Source: Crossaster papposus
Lineage: Eukaryota; Echinodermata; Asteroidea; Velatida; Solasteridae
Assembly: GCA_037893245.1 (NCBI GenBank)
Contig: JBAIAA010000520.1
Location: forward strand, 1-64,000
Length of the DNA: 64,000 nucleotides
Reading direction: 5' to 3'
Shown here one piece after another: positions 34,401 to 45,080 of the stretch; the stretch's first letter is position 1; each line of letters opens with the position of its first letter. The notes below the pieces were generated by a model, which saw nothing but the letters and a program-made list of their open reading frames with translations, did not search any database and was not told the DNA's origin. The position numbers and the translations under genes were made by a program.

Positions 34401-37400
34401 AATAATCCAGGATCTTCATTTTATCTCGTGTGCGTAAAATCACGTGACCCTTCCTTCCGGTCCAAACCGGAAGTGCCTTATAATTTAAAACTGGAAAATG
34501 ATATGAACTTACTTTCAACGATGTTAGTGTCTGGCTAGAATAAACTTTTCAAAAAAATTACCGGCGACGTCATAATACGTTATAGCGCCCTCTAGCGGCA
34601 GGTTGAAAAATCGTTAAAATGCATAATTTGTTGATGTGTGTGGCGAAGTTTGCTGAATTCACTGTATAACCGGTGTATATAATCAGCTTCGTGCTCAGAA
34701 CATATTGAAAAAGTGAAATATTGATGACGTCACCAAACCGGAAGTTACAATGAAAAGACCTTTAAACCTTAAAAAGTCGCTTAAAAATCAACCGCGATAG
34801 ATATATTCCAGATTTTTGCTTCAAATAGCAAAGTTAAGACAGCTCGTGAGCTTTCTGTTAACTACGTCACGATGACGTCATCAAGTGTCAGATTATAAGC
34901 AACCAAATATTTATAGATTTAATCTTTGAAAATCAATATAAAATCAACTGTAAAAGATCTGATTTAGATTTTTAAGGGGATTGATAGATTAATCCATGGT
35001 CTTCATAATGTTATTACATGCAAACAAAACCTGACAATTCCTTCCGGTCCAAACCGGAAGTGCCTTATAACTTAAAAGTGGAAAACGATGTGAACTTACT
35101 TTTAACAATGTTAGGCGCTGGCTAGGTTGTAAGTAACAAAAAAGTTAACGGTGACTTCATAAAATGTTAAGGCGACCTCTAGCGGCATGTTGACAAATGT
35201 TACGGCATATTACGATTATATTTGAATTGTTACGTTTTTAGACCTTGAAGCCATATCTCAGCAACGGATCTTGTTAATATACCACCACATTTTGTATTGT
35301 TAGGTTATAGATAGTTGCAAACAAAGTTCACAAACGTGTGACGTCAACGTTTTAATCATTTTGAAATAATTGTAATCTGTTTAAATTAATTTAAATTCGT
35401 TTTTAATGATTTCAAATTGTTTTGATAGTAACAAAGTTCAAATTTTGAAAAAAATATTCTAAAAAATTCCGAATACGAAAAAGCCCTATGTTCTGTTCCT
35501 CGAACAGACGTAGTTCTAGTTTTTCTTTTTTTTTCTTTTAGTAACCTAAACCCCATAGACTTTGTACACGTTTTTTTGCACAAGTACTTTTACCAGAGAA
35601 CAAAGTCGTATTTCCATAAAACTTAACCCAAGTGAAGACCCTATAGTAAGCTCGTGCCTAGCCGACATACGACATGGTGACGTCATCAGGGGTCACGTGA
35701 CGTCATCTTAAAGGTGTAATTGATTTAATCTTTGAAAATCAATACAAAATCAACCGCAAAAGACCGAAACTTGATTTTTGTGGCAACAGATAGAATAATC
35801 CAGGATCTTCATTTTATCTCGTGTGCGTGAAGTCACGTGACCCTTCCTTCCGGTCCAAACCGGAAGTGCCTTATAATTTAAAACTGAAAAATGATATGAG
35901 CTTACTTTCAACGATATTAGTGTCTGGCTGGAACAAACTTTTCAAAAATAATTGCGGCGACGTCATAACATGTTATAGCGCCCTCTAGCGGCAGGTTGAA
36001 AAATGATACAAATGAATAATCTGTTGATTTGTGTGGCGAAGTTAGCTGAAACCACTTTATAACCGGTGTATATAATCAGCTTCATGCTTAGACCATATTG
36101 GGAAGGGGAAATTTATATGACGTCACCAAACCGGAAGTTACAATAACAAATCCTTTAAACCTTAAAAAATCGCTTAAAAATCAACCGCTATAGATATAAT
36201 TCAGATTTTTGCTTCAAATAGCAAAGTTAAGACAGCTCTCGAGCTTTCTGTTAATTACGTCACGATGAGTCATCAAGTGTCAGATTACAAGCAACCAAAT
36301 ATTTCGAGATTTAATCTTTGAAAATCAATATTTGCTATTTGCTTCAAATAGCAAAGTTAAGACAGCTCTCGAGCTTTCTGTTAATTACGTCACGATGAGT
36401 CATCAAGTGTCAGATTACAAGCAACCAAATATTTCGAGATTTAATCTTTGAAAATCAATATAAAATCAACTGTAAGATATCTGATTTAGATTTGTAAGGG
36501 AATTGATAGATTAATCCATGGTCTTCATAATTTGTAATACATGCATGTTGGAAATGTTACGTCATATTACGATTATATAGTTGAATTATTACGTTTTTAG
36601 CCCTTTAATCCACATCTCAGCAACGGAACGTGCTAACATAACACATCGTTTTGTATTGTTAGGTAATAGATAGTTGCACAGAAAGTTCAAAAACGTGTGA
36701 CGTCATCGTTTTATTCAGTTTGAATTCATTTTAATCTGTTTAAATTAACTTAAATTCGAATACGAAAAAGCCCTATGTTCTGTTCCTCGAACAGACGTAG
36801 TTCTAGTTGGCTTTTTCGCTTGAAGCGAAAAAGCCTTTGTTTTTGTTCTGATTTTTTTTTTTCTTTTTTTGGCTTTTTCGCAAGTTGCGAAAAAGCCTTT
36901 GTTTTTGTTCTGATTTTTTTTTTTCTTCTTCTTCTTTTTTTCTTTTTTTCTTTTAGTAACCTAAACCCCATAGACTTTGTACACGTTTTTTTGCACAAGT
37001 ACTTTTACCAGAAAACAAAGTCGTATTTTTATAAAACTTAACCCAGGTGACGACCCTATAGTGAACTCGTGTCTCGCAGAAATACGTCATGGTGACGTCA
37101 TCAGGGGTCACGTGACGTCATCTTAAAGGTGTAATTGATTTAATCTTTGAAATTAAATAACAAATCAACCGCAAAAGACCGAAACTTGATTTTTGTGGCA
37201 ACATATAGAATAATCCAGGATCTTCATTTTATCTCGTGTGCGTAAAATCACGTGACCCTTCCTTCCGGTCCAAACCGGAAGTGCCTTATAATTTAAAACT
37301 GGAAAATGATATGAACTTACTTTCAACGATGTTAGTGTCTGGCTAAAATAAACTTTTCAAAAAAATTACCGGCGACGTCATAATACGTTATAGCGCCCTC

Positions 37401-38328
37401 TAGCGGCAGGTTGAAAAATCGTTAAAATGCATAATTTGTTGATGTGTGTTGCGAAGTTTGCTGAATTCACTGTATAACCGGTGTATATAATCAGCTTCGT
37501 GCTAAGAACATATTGAAAAAGTGAAATATTGATGACGTCACCAAACCGGAAGTTACAATGAAAAGACCTTTAAACCTTAAAAAGTCGCTTAAAAATCAAG
37601 CGCGATAGATATATTCCAGATTTTTGCTTCAAATAGCAAAGTTAAGACAGCTCGTGAGCTTTCTGTTAACTACGTCACGATGACGTCATCAAGTGTCAGA
37701 TTATAAGCAACCAAATATTTATAGATTTAATCTTTGAAAATCAATATAAAATCAACTGTAAAAGATCTGATTTAGATTTTTAAGGGGATTGATAGATTAA
37801 TCCATGGTCTTCATAATGTTATTACATGCAAACAAAACCTGACAATTCCTTCCGGTCCAAACCGGAAGTGCCTTATAACTTAAAAGTGGAAAACGATGTG
37901 AACTTACTTTTAACAATGTTAGGCGCTGGCTAGGTTGTAAGTAACAAAAAAGTTAACGGTGACTTCATAAAATGTTAAGGCGACCTCTAGCGGCATGTTG
38001 ACAAATGTTACGGCATATTACGATTATATTTGAATTGTTACGTTTTTAGACCTTGAAGCCATATCTCAGCAACGGATCTTGTTAATATACCACCACATTT
38101 TGTATTGTTAGGTTATAGATAGTTGCAAACAAAGTTCACAAACGTGTGACGTCAACGTTTTAATCATTTTGAAATAATTGTAATCTGTTTAAATTAATTT
38201 AAATTTGTTTTTAATGATTTTAAATTGTTTTGATAGTAACAAAGTTCAAATTTTGAAAAAAAATATTCTAAAAAATTCCGAATACGAAAAAGCCCTATGT
38301 TCTGTTCCTCGAACAGACGTAGTTCTAG
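31430..38328. repeat. Higher-order block: three near-identical ~1.4-kb units
   Basis: 31430-32840, 34095-35519 and 36905-38328 match almost base for base, sharing rare variants such as GGCAACATATAGAATAA, GCGACCTCTAGCGGCATG and TTACGGCATATTACG. The units between them (32841-34094, 35520-36904) are different combinations. 36904 onwards differs by single bases (for example GGCTAAAATA for GGCTAGAATA), so the copies are very recent or homogenised. Confidence 0.85.
36190..36465. repeat. Small tandem duplication inside a monomer
   Basis: The ~130-bp segment starting at GCTTCAAATAGCAAAGTTAAG (36210) is repeated from 36341, including an unusual CACGATGAGTCATC variant. This is a local unequal-exchange product. 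Confidence 0.75.
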
Positions 38329-39878
38329 TTTTCTTTTCTTTTAGTAACCTAAACCCCATAGACTTTGTACACGTTTTTTCTGCCCGTCACTTTTAATAGA
38401 AAACAAAGTCGTATTTACATAAAACTTAACCCAGGTGAAGACCCTATAGTGAACTCGTGTCTCGCAGAAATACGTCATGGTGACGTCATCAGGGGTCACG
38501 TGACGTCATCTTAAAGGTGTAATTGATTTAATCTTTGAAATTCAATAACAAATCAACCGCAAAAGACCGAAACTAAATTTTTGTGGCAATAGATAGAATA
38601 ATCCAGGATCTTAATTTTATCTCGTGTGCGTAAAATCACGTGACCCTTCCTTCCGGTTTAAACCGGAAGTGCCTCATAATTTAAAAGTGAAAAATGATAT
38701 GAACTTACTTTCAACGATGTTAGTGTCTGGCTACAATGTATTTTTCAAAAAAAATATTGGTGACGTCATAACATGTTATAGCGCCCTCTAGCGGCAGTTT
38801 GAAAAATTGTTAAAATGAATAATCTGTTGATGTGTGTGGCGAAGTTTGCTGAAATCACTTTATAACCGGTGTATTTAATCAGCTTCATGCTAGGAACAAG
38901 TTGACGGGAAGAAAAAATTATGACGTCACCAGACCGGAAGTTAGAATGAAAAGACTCCTTTTCCTTTGAAAATTCCTAAAAAATTAAACCTGACAGATAC
39001 AATCTTGATTTTTACTCTAAAGGTTAATGTAAAAGTAGTTCTCGAACTTCCCTGTGTTTTGGGGCAAAAAACGAACTTGAACATACCCTGCGGCACCCTT
39101 GAAATGTAATCGTTTTGGCCTAGGTGCAAAAAGCATTGACCCCTTACGTGTGCATGGCACACGTATAATATACATGCTAGTACATGTACGTATACACTGA
39201 TAAGGTATTATGTATTGAGCGAATGTATCACCACTGACATCGTTCGTGCAAGCACATGTACGCTTACCCAAGAGGACACTAGCCGCCAACCTGTGAAACA
39301 GGATGACGTCATCAAATTGCCCATGGGGAAGGGCGCCGCGTACGACAGGTAGGTAAACACGCTTTCGGCTACGCAGAATCCAACCCCGTAGACTTTGTAA
39401 ACGTTGCTTGCACAATTCAAAGCACTTTTAACGGAAAAACAAAGTCGTATTCCCATAAACTTGACCCAGGTGAAGACCCAATAGTGAACTCCAGTCTCAC
39501 CGACAGACACCACGAGGAAGACGTCATCAGGGCCACGTGACCTTATCTTAAAGGTGGAATTGATTGAATCTTTGAAAATCAATAAAACATCAACCGCAAA
39601 AGACCGAAACTTGAATTTTGTGGCAATTAATAGAATAATCCAGGATCTTCATTTTATCTTCTGTGTGTGAAATCACGTGACCCTTCCTTCCGGTCAAAAC
39701 CGGAAGTGCCTTATAATTTGAAAGTGAAAAATGATATGAACTTACTTTTAACGATGTTATTGTCTGGCTAGAATAAACTTTTCAAAAAAATTCCGGCGAC
39801 GTCATAACATGTTATAGCGCCCTCTAGCGGCAGGTTGAAAATGGTTAAAATGATTAATCTGTTGATGTGTGTTGCGAA

Positions 39879-40192
39879 CACTGACCTCTATACATGGACA
39901 GATCATCATTGTTCTATTTTGAAGTCGGCATGCGGAGAAGTGCAACATGGCGGACCCACGACGTCACTCTGTGAGCCAATGAAATGTCTAGGTGTTGGTA
40001 CGATACGTATTACGTAATGTTTATAAATACAAAACGTACAGAGTAAATCCACTAACCTCTACACCTGGACATTTCATTGGCTCACAGCAGTGACGTCTCG
40101 GGTCCGCCATGTTGCACTTCCAGTTCGCGCCGACTTCAAGTGTTAGCACAGCAGAATATGGACAATGATCCGTCCAGGTGTAGAGGTCAGTG
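39879..40192. mobile_element. hAT MITE with 8-bp target site duplication
   Basis: The ends CACTGACCTCTA and GAGGTCAGTG are parts of long inverted arms reaching most of the way to the centre; both arms carry GTGCAACATGGCGGACCC and GAGCCAATGAAATGTC. The 8-base GTTGCGAA stands on both sides (39871-39878, 40193-40200) and reads through as normal satellite sequence when the insert is ignored. CA-start ends plus an 8-bp duplication define hAT transposition. It codes for nothing. Confidence 0.93.
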
Positions 40193-43100
40193 GTTGCGAA
40201 GTTTGCTGAAATAACTTTATAACCGGTGTATATAATCAGCTTCATGCTTAGACCACATTGGGAAGGAGAAATATTTATGACGTCACCAAACCGGAAGTTA
40301 CAATACAAAATCCTTTAAACTTTAAAAAGTCGCTTAAAAATCAACCGCTATAGATATAATCCACATTTTTGCTTCAGATAGCAAAGTTAAGACTGATCTC
40401 GAGTTTCTGTTAATTACGTCACAATGACGTCATCAAGTGTCAGATTACAAGCAACCAAATATTTCTAAATTTATTCTTTGAAAATCAATATAAAATCAAC
40501 TATAAGAGATCTGATTTAGATTTTTAAGGAAATTGATAGATTAATCATGGTCTTCATAATTTGTATTACATGCAAAAAGACCTGACACTTCCTTCCGGTC
40601 CAAACCGGAAGTGCCTTATAATTTGAAAGTTGAAAATGATATGAATTTACTTTCAACGATGATAGTCTCTAGGTAGCCTGCACTCTACAAACAAAGTTAC
40701 CGGTGACGTTATAAATTGTTATAACGCCCTCTAGCGGCAGTTTGAAAAATTGTTAAAATGAATAATCTGTTGATGTGTGTGGCGAAGTTTGCTCAAATCA
40801 CTTTATAACCGGTGTATCAATATAAAATCAACTATAAGAGATCTGATTTAGATTTTTAAGGAAATTGATAGATTAATCATGGTCTTCATAATTTGTATTA
40901 CATGCAAAAAGACCTGACACTTCCTTCCGGTCCAAACCGGAAGTGCCTTATAATTTGAAAGTTGAAAATGATATGAATTTACTTTCAACGATGATAGTCT
41001 CTAGGTAGCCTGCACTCTACAAACAAAGTTACCGGTGACGTCATAAATTGTTATAACGCCCTCTAGTGACAGGTTGAAAAATGTTTAAAATGAATAATCA
41101 GTTCATTTTCGTGGCGAAGTTTGCTCAAATCGCTTTATAATTGGTATTTATAATCAGCATCTTGTTAGGAACAAGTTGGCGGATAAAAACAAAATAATAT
41201 GACGTCACTAGACCGGAAATTACAATTAAAAAACCTTTAAACATTTCTGAAAATTAACCGCGAGAGATATAATCCAATTAATAATTTAAAATTTGCAGTT
41301 TTGAAAAAATTAAAGTAAAGAAATGTATTAAATGAAATCATAAATGTAATGAACAATACAACAACAAAATGCGAAAAAGCCATATGCTCTGTTCCTTGAA
41401 CAGACATATCTCTAGTTGGCTTTTTCGCAATTTTGCGAAAAAGCCTTTGTTTTTGTTCTGATTTTTTTTTTTCTTCTTCTTTTTTTGGCTTTTTCGCAAT
41501 TTTGCGAAAAAGCCTTTGTTTTTGTTCTGATTTTTTTTTTTTTTCTTTTTTTTCTTTTAGTAACCTAAACTCCATAGACTTTGTACACGTTTTTTTGCAC
41601 AAGTACTTTTACCAGAGAACAAAGTCGTATTTCCATAAAACTTAACCCAAGTGAAGACCCCATAGTAAGCTCGTGCCTAGCCGACATACGTCACGGTGAG
41701 GTCATCAGGGGTCACGTGACGTCATATTAAAGGTGTAATTGATTTAATCTTTGAAATTCAATAACAAATCAACCGCAAAAGACCGAAACTTAATTTTTGT
41801 GGCAATAGATAGAATAATCCAGGATCTTGATTTTATCTCGCGTGCGTGAAATCACGTGACCCTTCCTTCCGGTCTAAACCGGAAGTGCCTCATAATTTGA
41901 AAGTGAAAAATGATATGAACTTACTTTCAACGATGTTAGTGTCTGGCTGCAATGTATTTTTCAAAAAAAATATTGGTGACGTCATAACATGTTATAGCGC
42001 CCTCTAGCGGCAGTTTGAAAAATTGTTAAAATGAATAATCTGTTGATGTGTGTGGCGAAGTTTGCTGAAATCACTTTATAACAGGTGTATTTAATCAGCT
42101 TCATGCTAGGAACAAGTTGACGGGAAGAAAAAATTATGACGTCACCAGACCGGAAGTTAGAATGAAAAGACTCCTTTTCCTTTGAAAATTCCTAAAAAAT
42201 TAAACCTGACAGATACAATCTTGATTTTTGCTCTAAAGGTTAATGTAAAAGTAGTTCTCGAACTTCCCTGTGTTTTGGGGCAAAAAACGAACTTGAACAT
42301 ACCCTGCGGCACCCTTGAAATGTAATCGTTTTGGCCTAGGTGCAAAAAGCATTGACCCCTTACGCGTGCATGCCACACGTATAATATACATGCTAGTACA
42401 TGTACGTATACACCGATAGTGCATTATGTATTGAGCGAATGTATCACCACTGACATCGTTCGTGCAAGCACATGTACGCTCACCCAAGAGGACACTAGCA
42501 GCCAACCTGTGAAACAGGATGACGTCATCAAGTTGCCCATGGGGAAGGGCGCCGCGTACGACAGGTAGGTAAGCACGCTTTCGGCTACGCAGAATCCAAC
42601 CCCGTAGACTTTGTAAACGTTGCTTGCACAATTCAAAGCACTTTTAACGGAAAAACAAAGTCGCATTTCCATAAACTTGACCCAGGTGAAGACCCAATAG
42701 TGAACTCCAGTCTCGCCGACAGACACCACGAGGAAGACGTCATCAGGCCCACGTGAGCTTATCTTAAAGGTGGAATTGATTTAATCTTTGAAAATCAATA
42801 AAACATCAACCGCAAAAGACCGAAACTTGAATTTTGTGGCAATTAATCGAATAATCCAGGATCTTCATTTTATCTCAGGTGCGTGAAATCACGTGACCCT
42901 TCCTTCCGGTCTAAACCGGAAGTGCCTCATAATTTGAAAGTGAAAAATGATATGAACTTACTTTCAACGATGTTAGTGTCTAGCTACAATGTATTTTTCA
43001 AAAAAAATATTTGTGACGTCATAACATGTTATAGCGCCCTCTAGCGGCAGTTTGAAAAATTGTTAAAATGAATAATCTGTTGATGTGTGTTGCGAAGTTT

Positions 43101-45080
43101 GCTGAAATAACTTTATAACCCGTGTATATAATCAGCTTCATGCTTAGACCATATTGGGAAAGATAAATATTTATGACGTCACCAAACCGGAAGTTACAAT
43201 GAAAAGACCTTAGAACCTTAAAACGTCGCTTAAAAATCAACCGCGATAGATATAATCCAGATTTTTGCTTTAAATAGCAAAGTTAAGACAGCTCTCGAGC
43301 TTTCTGTTAATTACGTCACGATGACGTCATCAAGTGTCATATTACAAGCAACCAAATATTTCTAAATTTAATCTTTGAAAATCAATATACAATAAACTGT
43401 AAACAATCTGATTTAGATTTTTAGGGGAATTGATAGATTAATCCATGGTCTTCATAATTTGTATTACATGCAAAAAGACCTGACACTTCCTTCCGGTCCA
43501 AACCGGAAATTCCTTATAATTTAAAAGTAAAAAACGATGTGAACTTACTTTCAACGATGTTAGAAGCTGGCTAGGTTGTAAGTAACAAAAATGTTAACAG
43601 TGACTTCATAAAATGTTAAAGCGCCCTCTAGCGTCATGTTGACAAATGTTACGTCATATTACGATTATATTTGAATTATCACGTTTTTAGACGTTGAAGG
43701 CATATCTCAGCAAAGGATCGTGTTAACATAACACCTCATCGTGTGTTGTTAGGTGATAGATAGTTGCACAAAAAGTTCAGAAACGTGTGACGTCATCGTT
43801 TTAATCAGTTTGAATTTATTTTAATCTGTTTAAATTAACTTAAATTCGGTTTTTTTGAAAAAAAATACTCTAAAAAAATGCGAAAGCGAAAAAGCCCTAT
43901 GTTCTGTTCCTTGAACAGACGTAGTTGGCTTTTTCGCAAATTTTGCGAAAAAGCCTTTGTTTTTGTTCTGATTTTTTTTTTCTTCTTCTTCTTCTTCTTC
44001 TTCTTCTTTTTTTTTCTTTTCTTTTAGTAACCTAAACCCCATAGACTTTGTACACGTTTTTTCTGCCCGTCACTTTTAATAGAAAACAAACTCGTATTTC
44101 CATAAAACTTAACCCTGGTGAAGGCCCTAAAGTGAACTCGTGTCTCGCAGACAGACGTCATGATGACGTCATCAGGGGTCACGTGACGTCATCTTAAAGG
44201 TGCAATTGATTTAATCTTTGAAAATCAATAACAAATCAACCGCAAAAGACCGAAACTTGATGTTTGTGGCAATAGATAGAATAATTCAGGATCTTTGTTT
44301 TATCTCATGTGCGTGAAATCACGTGACCCTTCCTTCCGGTCTAAACCGGAAGTGCCTAATAATTTGAAAGTGAAAAATGATATGAACTTACTTTCAACGA
44401 TGTTTGTGTCTGGCTAGAATAAACTTTTCAAAAAAATTTCGGGGACGTCATAACATGTTATAGCGCCCTCTAGCGGCAGGTTGAAAAATGGTTAAAATGA
44501 ATAATCTGTTAATGTGTGTGGCGAATTTTGCTGAAATCACTTTATAACCGGTGTATATAATCAGCTTCATGCTAAGAACATAACTGAGAAAGATAAATAT
44601 TGATGACGTCACCAGACCGGAAGTTACAATGAAAAGACCCTTAAACAATTGCTAAAAAAATAACCGTGTGAGATTTAATCTAGATGTTTGCTTCAAATAG
44701 TAAAGTTAAGACAGCTCTCGAGCTTTCTGTTATTGACGTCACGATGATGTCATCAAGTATCATATTACAAGTAACCAAATATTTTTAGATATATTCTTTG
44801 AAAACCAATATAAAATCAAATGTAAAAGATCTGATTTTGGTTTCTACAGGGAATTGATAGAATAATCAAGGGTGTTTATTTTTTTCTTTTACCTTTAAAA
44901 TTACCTAAGCCTTCCTTCCGGACTAAACAGAAAGTGCCTTTTATTTTGAAAATGTAAACAGATGTGAACAATCTTTCAACGATGCTAGTCGCTGGCTAGG
45001 TTTTATTTAACATAAATGTAATCGGTGACGTCATAAAATAGTATCGCGCCGTCTGCCGATAGGCTAATGTTTTTGTGGGT

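Larger units (their letters stand above)
13721..45080. repeat. 31-kb complex satellite array
   Basis: About 36 monomers of ~590 bp or its truncations share, in order: TTTAATCTTTGAAAATCAAT, a CACGTGACCCTTCC segment, the inverted ETS pair CTTCCGGT/ACCGGAAG, GACGTCATAA, GCGCCCTCTAGCGGCAG, AATAATC(A/T)GTTGATGTG, and CCGGAAGTTACAATGAAAAG. Monomers alternate between types (AACCGCAAAAGACCG and AACTGTAAGAGATCTG) and are assembled into longer units of about 0.9 to 3.6 kb. The array decays near 45080, where a degraded monomer (CGCGCCGTCTGCC) is the last trace. No protein gene within it is credible. Confidence 0.93.
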
